This document shows positions 1-7,823 of a stretch of DNA of 27,299 nt, piece after piece. The translations under genes and the position numbers were made by a program. The notes under the pieces are model-generated. The model had not been told where the DNA came from. It did not search any database and saw only the letters and a program-made list of their open reading frames with translations. The stretch spans positions 1 through 27,299 of the forward strand of contig JAEYWU010000136.1 of NCBI GenBank assembly GCA_023428785.1. The letters are read 5' to 3'. This stretch comes from Pseudomonadota bacterium. GTDB taxonomy: Bacteria > Pseudomonadota > Alphaproteobacteria > Caulobacterales > Caulobacteraceae. Numbering within the stretch: the first letter of the stretch is position 1; every line of letters begins with the position of its first letter.

Positions 1-30
1 CCCCCCCCCCCGCCCCCCCCCCGCCCGGCC
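1..30. repeat. Poly-C low-complexity tract at window edge
   Basis: The first 30 bases are C apart from four G residues (positions 12, 23, 27 and 28). In the frame of the downstream transporter this reads as proline with a few arginine and alanine codons, which is not a credible MFS N-terminus. It is most likely a contig-end or sequencing artefact, though a real C-rich stretch cannot be excluded. Confidence 0.7.
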
Positions 31-1303
31 CGGGGGAGCCCGGGCCTGGTTCGTCCTGGCCGTATTGTGTTTCGTCTATGTGCTGAACTTCCTGGACCGG
101 CAGCTCCTGTCGATCCTGGCCAAGCCCATCCAGGACGAACTGGGCGTCACCGATGGACAGCTGGGACTGCTGGGAGGGCTCTATTTCGCGGCCTTCTACT
201 GCATCTTGGCTATCCCTGTCGGCTGGCTGGCGGACCGGACCAACCGGACGCGGGTCCTCGCCTTCGCCTGCGCTCTCTGGAGCGCGGCGACGGCGGCCTG
301 CGGCCTTTCCCAGAACTACGGACAGCTGGCGGTCTCGCGTATGACCGTCGGTGTCGGCGAGGCCGGCGGCGTGCCGCCGTCCTACGCCATCATCTCGGAC
401 TATTTCCCGTCGGGCACCCGGGGGACGGCGCTGAGCCTGTTCAATCTCGGCCCGCCGATCGGGCAAGCCCTAGGCGTGGCCTTCGGCGCCTCGATCGCGG
501 CGGCCTATTCCTGGCGTGACGCCTTCATCGCGGTGGGCGTCGTCGGGGTGATCACCGCCGTGGTCGTCTTCCTCTTCGTCAAGGAGCCCAAGAAGGGCGG
601 TCTCGACAAACTCGAGACCCATCCGCCGGCGGATGCGGCGCCCATCGAGAGGTCCGGATTCTGGTCGACCTGCAAGATGTACTTCGCCAATCCGGTCCTG
701 CGCGGCATGGCGCTGGCCTGCGGCGCGACCCAGTTCGTGACCTATGCGCTCCTGGCCTTCGCGACCCTGTTCCTGATGCGTGAGAAGGGCATGACGCTGC
801 AGGAGGTCGCGGTCTGGTACGCCCTGATCGTCGGCATCTTCACCAGCCTGGGCATGTTCGTCTCGGGCCGGCTGATCGACCGCCTCGCCAAGAAATCCAA
901 GGCAGCCTACGCATGGCTCCCGGCGATCGGCCTGGCCATCGCCGCGCCGCTCTTCGCGGGCTTCATCTGGGCCGACAACTGGCAGTTGGCGCTGGTCTTC
1001 CTCGCCCTGCCGATGGGGCTGAACTACTTCTACCTCACCCCAGCGGTGACGCTGGTCCAGGAGACCGTGAAGCCCAATCAGCGCGTCATGTCGGGCGCCC
1101 TGCTTCTGCTAGTGATGAACCTGATCGGCCTGGGCCTCGGGCCGACCTACCTGGGCGCCGCCAGCGACTGGTTCCGCGCCAGCCATCCGGACAATTCGCT
1201 GCAGATGGCCTTCTATACCCTTTTGCCCTTCTATGGACTGGCCATCGCGATGTTCGTGGGACTTGCAGCCAAGATCCGCCGCCAAGCGGCCAAGGAGGCC
1301 TGA
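2..1303 (+). CDS. MFS transporter, spinster-like (5' partial)
   Basis: Integral inner-membrane transporter of the major facilitator superfamily. The frame is open to the left edge. The first recognisable residues are RAWFVLAVLCFVYVLNFLDR from about position 41, a typical first membrane helix, so the TTG at 65 lies inside the protein and the true start is missing or hidden by the poly-C tract. The motif-A loop GWLADRTNRTR follows helix 2. Several more hydrophobic segments follow, with a charged cytoplasmic loop (KEPKKGGLDKLE) in the middle and a basic tail, as expected for the usual 12 helices. FLDRQ near helix 1 and the overall pattern resemble alphaproteobacterial spinster-type transporters. 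The substrate cannot be read from sequence; the downstream esterase and acyl-CoA ligase suggest an organic acid, ester or lipid-like compound. The stop is 2 bases before the esterase ATG. Confidence 0.85.
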   Translation, partial: PPPRPPPARPGGARAWFVLAVLCFVYVLNFLDRQLLSILAKPIQDELGVTDGQLGLLGGLYFAAFYCILAIPVGWLADRTNRTRVLAFACALWSAATAACGLSQNYGQLAVSRMTVGVGEAGGVPPSYAIISDYFPSGTRGTALSLFNLGPPIGQALGVAFGASIAAAYSWRDAFIAVGVVGVITAVVVFLFVKEPKKGGLDKLETHPPADAAPIERSGFWSTCKMYFANPVLRGMALACGATQFVTYALLAFATLFLMREKGMTLQEVAVWYALIVGIFTSLGMFVSGRLIDRLAKKSKAAYAWLPAIGLAIAAPLFAGFIWADNWQLALVFLALPMGLNYFYLTPAVTLVQETVKPNQRVMSGALLLLVMNLIGLGLGPTYLGAASDWFRASHPDNSLQMAFYTLLPFYGLAIAMFVGLAAKIRRQAAKEA

Positions 1304-1305
1304 TC

Positions 1306-2949
1306 ATGTTCCGATCCGCCGCCAGCCTGCTGGCCATCGTCACCGCCATCGGCTGCACCCATGTGCCGGTCGCTCAGGCCCAACCCGTCGTCGAGGCGCC
1401 CGCCGGCGCCCTCAGCGGCGAAACGCAGGACGGGATCAACGCTTTCCGGGGCATTCCATACGCCGCCCCGCCCGTCGGCTGGCGCCGATGGAGGGCCCCG
1501 GCCGAGGCCGAGCGCTGGTCCGGCGTTCGCGACGCCACCGAGTTCGGGCCTGCCTGCCACCAGCCGACCGCGCGCGGGACCAGCATCTACGCCGCCGCCG
1601 AGGCGCCGCAGATGAGCGAGGACTGTCTGTTCCTCAACGTCTGGGCCCCCGAGAACGCCGAGAACCTGCCGGTCTTCGTCTGGATCCACGGCGGCGCCCT
1701 GACCACCGGATCCAGCAGCGAGGCCATGTACGACGGCCAGCAGATGGCGTCCGAAGGTGTGGTGGTGGTCTCGATCAACTACCGGCTGGGCGTACTCGGC
1801 TATCTGGCCCACCCGGAGCTCAGCAGTGAGTCCCGCCAGAACATCTCGGGCAACTACGGCCTGCAGGACCAGATCGCGGCCCTGCGCTGGGTTGAGGAAA
1901 ACATCTCAGCCTTCGGCGGCAACCCGGAGAATGTGACGATCGCGGGCGAATCCGCCGGCGCGCTCAGCGTCATGTATCTGATGGCCTCACCCGAGGCGCG
2001 CGGCCTGTTCGACCGGGCGATCGCCCAGAGCGGCTACATGATCTCGACGCCCGAACTTCGCTCGGCGCGCCACGGCGATTTCGCCGCCGAGACGGTCGGC
2101 CTGTACGTCCAGACCCAGCTGGGACGCGCCAACATCGCTGACCTGCGCGCCATGGACGCCCAGGAACTTACGGTCGCGGCCGCCGGCGCCGGCTATGCGC
2201 CCTTCGGCACAATTGACGGGGTCTTCCTGCCCGAGCAACTGGCTACGATCTTTGATCGGGGCGAACAGGCTCCGGTGCCTCTGCTCGCCGGCTTCAACCA
2301 GGGTGAGATTCGATCGCTCCGCATGCTGGCCGCCCCGCCGTCCGCCGACGCGGCGACCTACGAGGCGGAGATCCGCGCGCGCTACGGCGTCTTCGCCGAT
2401 GAGTTCCTGCGCCTCTATCCGTCCAGCGACATCGCCGAGAGCGTGCTCGCGACGCCGCGCGACGGCCTCTATGGCTGGACCGCCGAGCGCCTGATGCGGC
2501 GTCAGACGGCGCTGGGCCAGGACGCTTTCCTCTACTTCTTCGACCACGGCTACCCGGCCGCAGACGAGAGCGGCTATCACGCCTTCCACGCCGCCGAGAT
2601 CCCCTATGTGTTCGGCACGCGCGATCGCACGCCGCCGCGCTGGCCTGCGATCCCGGATACCGAGACCGAGCACGCCCTGTCGGAAGCCATGCGCGGCTAC
2701 TGGCTCAGCTTCGCGCGCGACGGCGTCCCGACCGCCGAGGGCCAGCCCGACTGGCCCCCTTATGGCGAGACCCGCGCCTATATGGCCTTCGAGGAAGGCC
2801 CGACCGTTCGCGAGCGTCTGATGCCCGGCATGTACGAGCTGCATGAGGGGGTCGTCTGTCGCCGCCGCGTCGCCGGCGGCATTCCCTGGAACTGGAACTT
2901 TGGCCTTATGTCGCCGCCTCTTCCCCCAGCCGCAGCGGCCTGCCCATGA
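1306..2949 (+). CDS. Secreted type-B carboxylesterase
   Basis: Serine esterase of the carboxylesterase type B (alpha/beta hydrolase) family, 547 residues, the usual family length. The start ATG at 1306 is preceded by AAGGAGG at 1292-1298 with a 7-base spacer. Residues 1-26 form a signal peptide: a hydrophobic stretch, then AQA|QP as a Sec cleavage site. A weak lipobox-like AIGC inside it leaves a lipoprotein possible. The family signature EDCLFLNVW begins at residue 105. GESAG gives nucleophile Ser216, Glu334 sits in NQGE, and His428 in FHAAEIPYVFG, completing the triad. WIHGG forms the oxyanion region. The enzyme probably hydrolyses an ester outside the cytoplasm or in the periplasm; the substrate is unknown. 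Its TGA overlaps the ATG of the acyl-CoA ligase (ATGA at 2946-2949), indicating translational coupling. Confidence 0.9.
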   Translation: MFRSAASLLAIVTAIGCTHVPVAQAQPVVEAPAGALSGETQDGINAFRGIPYAAPPVGWRRWRAPAEAERWSGVRDATEFGPACHQPTARGTSIYAAAEAPQMSEDCLFLNVWAPENAENLPVFVWIHGGALTTGSSSEAMYDGQQMASEGVVVVSINYRLGVLGYLAHPELSSESRQNISGNYGLQDQIAALRWVEENISAFGGNPENVTIAGESAGALSVMYLMASPEARGLFDRAIAQSGYMISTPELRSARHGDFAAETVGLYVQTQLGRANIADLRAMDAQELTVAAAGAGYAPFGTIDGVFLPEQLATIFDRGEQAPVPLLAGFNQGEIRSLRMLAAPPSADAATYEAEIRARYGVFADEFLRLYPSSDIAESVLATPRDGLYGWTAERLMRRQTALGQDAFLYFFDHGYPAADESGYHAFHAAEIPYVFGTRDRTPPRWPAIPDTETEHALSEAMRGYWLSFARDGVPTAEGQPDWPPYGETRAYMAFEEGPTVRERLMPGMYELHEGVVCRRRVAGGIPWNWNFGLMSPPLPPAAAACP

Positions 2950-4514
2950 TCGACGGAGAGATGCAGGCCTATGCGCTGACTCTCGACAAGTTCCTCGATC
3001 ACGCCGCCAAGTGGCATCCGACCACGGAAGTCGTCACGGCGAAAGAGGACGGGTCGCGGTCGCGGATCGGCTACGCCGCGCTGAAGGACCGCAGCCAGAA
3101 GTGCTCGGCCGTACTGGCCGGGCTGGGGATCAGCCAAGGCGACCGCGTGGCCACCCTGGCGTGGAACAGTCAGGCCCACGTCGAGGTCTGGTACGCGGTG
3201 CTGGGCATGGGCGCGGTCTGCCACACCCTGAACCCCCGACTGACCGAGGCCCAGCTGGCCTCCATGGTCGCCCAGTCCGAAGCCCGGGTGCTGATCGCCT
3301 CGTCCGATCTGGCCGCCCTTGCCTGCCGCGTGGCGGTGCGCTCGCCGGGACTGGACACGGTCCTGGTAATCGACGGTGATGCGCCTGAAGGGGCCCTCCC
3401 CCTGGCCCCGGCCATCGAGAAGGCCTCGTCCGATGTGGCATGGGGCGAATTCTCGGAGACCGCGCCGTCCGGGCTCTGCTTCACCTCCGGCACCACCGGC
3501 GCGCCCAAGGGCGTCACCTACACCCACCGGTCCAGCTATCTGCATACGCTGCGCCTGCTGCAGGCAGACGTCATGGCGATCGCCTCGCGCGACACCATCC
3601 TGGCGGCCGTGCCGATGTTCCACGCCAATGCCTGGGGCCTGCCGTTCGCGGCGCCGGCCGCCGGCGCGCGCCTGGTCCTGCCGGGCCGGGCGCTGGACGG
3701 CGCCAGCTTGGCCCGGCTCATCAACGAGGAAAACGTCACCATCGCGGTCGGCATCGGCACGGTGTGGCTGGGCCTGGTCGAGCACCTCGAGGCCCACGGC
3801 GGGGAGACCCCGAGCCTGGAGCGCATCATCGTCGGCGGAGCGCCCATGGCCCCCGCCCTGATGGCCCGCATCGAGGAACGGCTGGGCGTCAGCGTCCAGA
3901 CCAGCTGGGGCATGACCGAGCTGTCTCCTCTGGGCACCTGCGCGCCGCCGGCCGACCCGGAGCGCTCCGCCCAGAACTCGGGCCGCCCCGCCGTGGGCGT
4001 GGACCTGATGCTGGCGGATGCCGAGGGCCGGCCGCTGGACCAGCAACGTGGCGTCGAGGGCCATCTGCACGTGCGCGGGCCCGCCGTGCTGGAGCGCTAT
4101 TTCGGCCACGACGAGAGCGCGACGACCGACGGCGGCTGGTTCAACACCGGCGACCTGGCCCGGATCGAGCCGGACGGCGCCCTGGTCATCACCGGCCGCG
4201 CCAAGGACCTAATCAAGTCCGGCGGTGAATGGATCAATCCCGCCGAGATCGAGGCCGTCATCAACGAACATCCCGAGGTGTCGCTCTCGGCGGTGATCGG
4301 CCGGCCGGACCCGAAATGGGGCGAACGGCCGATGCTGATCGTCCAGACCCGCGAATCCGGGGATATTTCAGACGAGGCGCTGCTCGCGCCGCTCCACGGG
4401 CGGGTGGCGACCTGGTGGATTCCCGATGCGGTCGTCCGTCTGAACCAGATGCCCTTGGCCTCGACGGGCAAGATCGACAAGATGCGTTTGAGATTGGACC
4501 ATGCCGGCAGTTAA
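2946..4514 (+). CDS. Acyl-CoA synthetase (AMP-forming, ANL superfamily)
   Basis: Activates a carboxylic acid to its CoA thioester through an acyl-adenylate. It has 522 residues and is full length. The phosphate-binding loop TSGTTGAPKG lies at residues 180-189. The adenine and aryl region SWGMTELSPLG follows, then the TGD motif with GRAKDLIKSGGEWINPAEIE at the hinge, and the C-terminal ASTGKIDK with the catalytic lysine at residue 509. The pattern is that of medium/long-chain fatty-acid-CoA ligases; chain length cannot be assigned. The start ATG at 2946 overlaps the esterase stop by 4 bases. A second in-frame ATG at 2961 has GGAG too close to serve it, so 2946 is preferred. The 3' end overlaps the TetR gene by 14 bases. 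Position after a secreted esterase suggests that it activates the acid released by that enzyme. Confidence 0.92.
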   Translation: MIDGEMQAYALTLDKFLDHAAKWHPTTEVVTAKEDGSRSRIGYAALKDRSQKCSAVLAGLGISQGDRVATLAWNSQAHVEVWYAVLGMGAVCHTLNPRLTEAQLASMVAQSEARVLIASSDLAALACRVAVRSPGLDTVLVIDGDAPEGALPLAPAIEKASSDVAWGEFSETAPSGLCFTSGTTGAPKGVTYTHRSSYLHTLRLLQADVMAIASRDTILAAVPMFHANAWGLPFAAPAAGARLVLPGRALDGASLARLINEENVTIAVGIGTVWLGLVEHLEAHGGETPSLERIIVGGAPMAPALMARIEERLGVSVQTSWGMTELSPLGTCAPPADPERSAQNSGRPAVGVDLMLADAEGRPLDQQRGVEGHLHVRGPAVLERYFGHDESATTDGGWFNTGDLARIEPDGALVITGRAKDLIKSGGEWINPAEIEAVINEHPEVSLSAVIGRPDPKWGERPMLIVQTRESGDISDEALLAPLHGRVATWWIPDAVVRLNQMPLASTGKIDKMRLRLDHAGS

Positions 4515-5244
4515 GCAGCGTCTTGCGAATGAGGAGCCCAAGGCTCGCGGTGAAGCCGCCGAGCTTGCCAAGCCGCGCCGTCGTCGTACCAAGGTCGAGC
4601 AGCGCGCCGACAAGATGGAGCAGATCCTCGACGCAGCGGAATATCTGTTCTCCATCCACGGCTTCTACGGCGTCACCCTCAAGGACGTGGCCCAGCGGGT
4701 CGGGGTCCACCACACGCTGCTGAATTACTATTTCACCGACAAGCAGAAGCTCTTTGAGGCCGTGATCGGCCGGAGAGCTGAGGTCACCAACCGGCTCCGG
4801 ATGGAGGCGCTCGACCGCTACGACGCTGAGACCGGGGGCAAGCCCACGGTGGAAGGCGCGCTGCGGGCCTTTCTCGACACCGACCTGGATCTCTATGGCC
4901 AGGGCGGCGAGAACTGGAAGCACTACGGGGCTCTGGGCGCTCAGGTTTCGAACACGCCCTATGGGGCCGAATTATTCGACCTGCTTTTCGATCCTGTGGT
5001 CCTCCGCCTTATCGGCCTTCTCAAGAAAGCCCTGCCGGACTGTCCGGAGGAAGATATCTTCTGGGGCTATCACTTCGTGACCGGCGCCCTGATGCTGACG
5101 CTGGCGCGGACGGGCCGGATCAACCGGCTGTCGGGCGGGCTCTGCGATTCCGACGACTTCGAGGCGGTGAAAACGCGCATGGCGTCCTTCATGGCCGCAG
5201 GCTTTCTGGCCACCTGCAAGCAGCGGGCGGCCGAGCGCGGCTAG
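4501..5244 (+). CDS. TetR-family transcriptional regulator
   Basis: DNA-binding repressor-type regulator of 247 residues. A basic, unstructured N-terminus (about residues 1-35, with KPRRRRTK) precedes the TetR helix-turn-helix: QILDAAEYLFSIHG, then VTLKDVAQRVGVHHTLLNYY, roughly residues 41-79. The remaining 165 residues are the helical ligand-binding domain. The start codon lies inside the ligase gene (14-base overlap), so it is translated from the same message. It most likely controls this catabolic cluster, with an acyl-CoA or free acid as ligand; that is inference from position. No clear palindrome for it was found nearby, and the cluster promoter is probably outside the window. The N-terminal extension before the HTH is longer than in typical TetR proteins. 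Confidence 0.9.
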   Translation: MPAVKQRLANEEPKARGEAAELAKPRRRRTKVEQRADKMEQILDAAEYLFSIHGFYGVTLKDVAQRVGVHHTLLNYYFTDKQKLFEAVIGRRAEVTNRLRMEALDRYDAETGGKPTVEGALRAFLDTDLDLYGQGGENWKHYGALGAQVSNTPYGAELFDLLFDPVVLRLIGLLKKALPDCPEEDIFWGYHFVTGALMLTLARTGRINRLSGGLCDSDDFEAVKTRMASFMAAGFLATCKQRAAERG

Positions 5245-5285
5245 GCGCTCACCTCTCCTCCTCCCCAACTGACAAGAAGGCGCAA

Positions 5286-6164
5286 ATGATGACGCTTGAT
5301 GGACGCATTGCGATCGTGACCGGCTCCGGCGGAGGCCTCGGCCGTCAGCACGCTCTTTATCTGGCCCGGCAGGGCGCCAAGGTCGTGATCAACGACCTGA
5401 GCCAGGACGCCGCCGATGCGGTCGCCGCCGAAATCCGCGACGCGGGCGGCGAGGCCATCGCCGTGGCGGGCTCGGTAACCGACGAAGCCGCCGTTGCCGC
5501 CATGGTCGAAAAGACCCTCTCGACCTGGGGCCGCATCGACATCCTGATCAACAACGCCGGCATCTTGCGCGACAAAAGCTTCGCCAAGATGGAGATGTCC
5601 GACTTCCGGCTGGTGGTCGATGTCCACCTAATGGGCGCCGCCATCTGCTGCAAGGCGGTCTGGGACGTCATGCGCCAGCAGCAGTACGGCCGGATCGTGA
5701 TGACGACCTCGTCATCGGGTCTGTACGGCAACTTCGGCCAGGCCAACTACGGCGCCGCCAAGATGGCGCTGGTGGGCCTGATGCAGACCCTCGCCATTGA
5801 GGGCGAGAAGTACGGCGTCCGCGTGAACTGTCTGGCCCCCACGGCCGCCACCCAGATGACCGAAGGCGTCCTCAGTGGCGATCAGCTGTCCAACCTGGAC
5901 CCGTCGCTGGTCAGCCCCGCCCTGCTGGCGGTGGTCGGCGAGGACGCCCCGACCCGCGCCATCGTCTGCGCCGGCGCCGGCCATGTGGCGCGCGCCTACG
6001 TCAATCTGACCGAGGGCGTCTACATTGGCTCGGGCCCGGAGGCCGGCGAGCGCGCCGTCGCCAACTGGGACCGTATCAGCGACCAGACCGGCGCGATCGT
6101 GCCCGACTACGGCTTCACCCAAGCCGAGCGCGAAGTCGCCAGCGCGACCGCGCACGCGGGCTAA
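5286..6164 (+). CDS. SDR-family dehydrogenase, probable 3-hydroxyacyl-CoA type
   Basis: NAD(P)-dependent short-chain dehydrogenase, 292 residues. The cofactor-binding TGSGGGLG is at residues 12-19, NNAG at 89-92, Ser142 lies in a TTSSSG run, and the catalytic YGAAK has Tyr155 and Lys159. The segment SSSGLYGNFGQANYGAAK closely matches the dehydrogenase domain of the multifunctional beta-oxidation enzyme (HSD17B4/MFE-2 type), as does the length near 300. A (3R)-hydroxyacyl-CoA dehydrogenase role therefore fits, and also fits the upstream acyl-CoA ligase. AGAAGG at 5275-5280 serves ATG at 5286 (5-base spacer) or the adjacent ATG at 5289 (8-base spacer), so the exact start is uncertain by one residue. 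It lies 41 bases after the TetR gene and converges on lacI, the two stop codons overlapping. Confidence 0.9.
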   Translation: MMTLDGRIAIVTGSGGGLGRQHALYLARQGAKVVINDLSQDAADAVAAEIRDAGGEAIAVAGSVTDEAAVAAMVEKTLSTWGRIDILINNAGILRDKSFAKMEMSDFRLVVDVHLMGAAICCKAVWDVMRQQQYGRIVMTTSSSGLYGNFGQANYGAAKMALVGLMQTLAIEGEKYGVRVNCLAPTAATQMTEGVLSGDQLSNLDPSLVSPALLAVVGEDAPTRAIVCAGAGHVARAYVNLTEGVYIGSGPEAGERAVANWDRISDQTGAIVPDYGFTQAEREVASATAHAG

Positions 6165-7180
6165 CCGGCGGGCGGGGCGACCGAGCCGCGGGTCTGAATA
6201 GAGAAATCGAAAGTGCGAACCGGGGGGCCGTCCACAAACGGCCCCGTCGCGTCGCCGGCGATCAGCATGTCGGCCGCGGCGGCCGACATAAGGGTGATCG
6301 GCTGGGACACGGTGGTCAGGGGCGGCCAGGCCGCCCGTGCCGCCTGGGTGTCGTCGAAGCCCGCGACTGAAAGGTCCTGCGGCGTACGCAGGCCTGCCCG
6401 CTGGGCGGCTGCCATGACGCCCAGCGCCATGTCGTCATTGGACGCAAAGATCGCGGTTGGTCGATCCGTTTGAAGCAATATCTCCGCGGCGCGCATACCG
6501 GAGTCGAAGGAGAATAGCCCACGGGCGACCCGGTGCTCGGGCACCGACAGCCCGGCCTCAGCCATGGCATCGACGAAGCCCCTGCGGCGGCGCTCGCTCG
6601 CGCCGTGATCGGGGTGCCCTAGAATGAAGCCAATGTCCCGGTGGCCCTGCGCGATCAGGTGTCGCGTCATCGCGGCCGAAGCGGCACGGTCATCGAGGAC
6701 GATCTGCGGGCCCCGCGCCTCCAGCGCGCGCGGACCCAGACGGACATAGGGAATGGCCAGGCCTTCCAGGCAATCCAGCACTCGCACATCGTCACAAATC
6801 GGCGGCGTAACGATCATGCCGTCAGGCCGCAGGCCCAGGCAGCTTTGCCGGATCAGTGCCGGGAGATCTGACGCTGTGCTGTCTACGGGCTCGATAACCA
6901 GATGACGCCCGCTGGCCCGGCAGCGGTCGACCGCGCCGAACTGCACGTCTGACAGATAGGCCGCGCTAGGATTATCGAAGAGCAATCCGATGAGGTAGGA
7001 CCGCGCGCCCGCCAGGCTTCGGGCTGACTGACTGGGTCTGTAGTCCAGCGCCGCCACAGCCGCCTCGACCCGCTCGCGTGTTTCCAGACGGACATTGGGC
7101 TCGCGATTGAGCACCCGCGAGACCGTCTTGATCGACACGCCTGCGTGACGCGCGACATCGGTGATCGTGGCGGAAATCAC
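6161..7180 (-). CDS. LacI-family regulator of the ED operon
   Basis: LacI/GalR-type repressor, 339 residues from the chosen GTG at 7180. That start puts TITDVARHAGVSIKTVSRVL at residues 5-24, the normal position for the helix-turn-helix. An in-frame TTG at 7252 would add 24 residues of unrelated, Pro/Arg-rich sequence and overlap eda, so it was rejected. The hinge region (YRPSQSARSLAG) and a periplasmic-binding-protein-like sensor domain follow, including ASNDDMALGVMAA and SVAGFDD. It is the last gene of the zwf-pgl-edd-glk-eda-lacI unit, 37 bases after eda. It presumably represses that operon through the palindrome upstream of zwf; a phosphorylated sugar acid such as KDPG or 6-phosphogluconate is a plausible inducer, but the ligand is inference. 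Its TAG stop and the TAA stop of the convergent dehydrogenase gene share bases. Confidence 0.88.
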   Translation of the reverse strand: MISATITDVARHAGVSIKTVSRVLNREPNVRLETRERVEAAVAALDYRPSQSARSLAGARSYLIGLLFDNPSAAYLSDVQFGAVDRCRASGRHLVIEPVDSTASDLPALIRQSCLGLRPDGMIVTPPICDDVRVLDCLEGLAIPYVRLGPRALEARGPQIVLDDRAASAAMTRHLIAQGHRDIGFILGHPDHGASERRRRGFVDAMAEAGLSVPEHRVARGLFSFDSGMRAAEILLQTDRPTAIFASNDDMALGVMAAAQRAGLRTPQDLSVAGFDDTQAARAAWPPLTTVSQPITLMSAAAADMLIAGDATGPFVDGPPVRTFDFSIQTRGSVAPPAG

Positions 7181-7217
7181 GAGACGCAAGCCGCTAGACG
7201 GGTTGCGGCGAGCGTGT

Positions 7218-7823
7218 TCATCGCAGGCCCCGGGCCTCGGCGGCGAGATCAATGATCGCGTCCCAGTCCGAAGCGTCGACCAGGGCCTTGGGCGCGACCC
7301 AGCCGCCGCCGACGCAGGCTACGTTTGGAAGAGCGAGGAAAGCTGGCGCGCTGGCCGCGTCGATGCCGCCGGTCGGGCAGAACTTCACATCGGCGAACGG
7401 CCCGGCCCATGCCTTCAGCATGGCCACGCCGCCGGCCTGCACCGCAGGGAAGAACTTGAACGCCGACAGGCCTGCTTGCAGCCCCGCCATCAGCTCCGAA
7501 GCTGTGGCCACGCCAGGCAGGAGCGGAATAGCGTCCGCCGCCAGCAAGTCAGGAGTCAGGCCGGGGCTCACCGCGAACTGGGCCCCTGCATTCGCCGAAC
7601 GCTCGACGTCCGAGGGCGTCAGGCAGGTGCCCGACCCGACAATCGCCTCTGGCGCCTCCGCCGCTATGGCTGCGATGGCTTCGAGCGCAACGGGCGTACG
7701 CAGCGTGACTTCCAGCACGTTCAGCCCACCCGCCGTCAGCGCTCGCGCCAATGGTACAGCGTCCTTCACGCGTTCGATCGTCAGCACGGGAATGACGACC
7801 GCGCGCTGCATGAGTTCGATCAC
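7218..7823 (-). CDS. eda: KDPG aldolase (2-dehydro-3-deoxy-phosphogluconate aldolase)
   Basis: Class I aldolase that cleaves KDPG to pyruvate and glyceraldehyde 3-phosphate, the last step of the ED pathway; cytoplasmic. It has 201 residues, normal for the family. Glu38 in VLEVTLRTP is the expected general acid/base, and Lys123 in FKFFPA the Schiff-base lysine. FCPTGGI and the late glycine-rich CVGGGW form the phosphate site. The loop usually written VGAGTVL reads VGSGTCLT here. The start is a GTG at 7823, forming a GTGA overlap with the glk stop and preceded by AAAGGA (plus-strand 7831-7836) at good spacing. An in-frame ATG four codons later (7811) is the alternative start. Confidence 0.95.
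   Translation of the reverse strand: MIELMQRAVVIPVLTIERVKDAVPLARALTAGGLNVLEVTLRTPVALEAIAAIAAEAPEAIVGSGTCLTPSDVERSANAGAQFAVSPGLTPDLLAADAIPLLPGVATASELMAGLQAGLSAFKFFPAVQAGGVAMLKAWAGPFADVKFCPTGGIDAASAPAFLALPNVACVGGGWVAPKALVDASDWDAIIDLAAEARGLR

Noticed and set aside
913..1305. Upstream extension of the carboxylesterase frame
   Set aside because: It overlaps the transporter in another frame; the ATG at 1306 has a strong ribosome-binding site and a signal peptide.
2778..4109. Minus-strand open frame over the acyl-CoA ligase
   Set aside because: Antisense shadow; low-complexity His/Gly/Arg composition and no plausible start site.
7181..7252. 24-codon extension of lacI from a TTG
   Set aside because: It would displace the helix-turn-helix from its usual N-terminal position and overlap eda.
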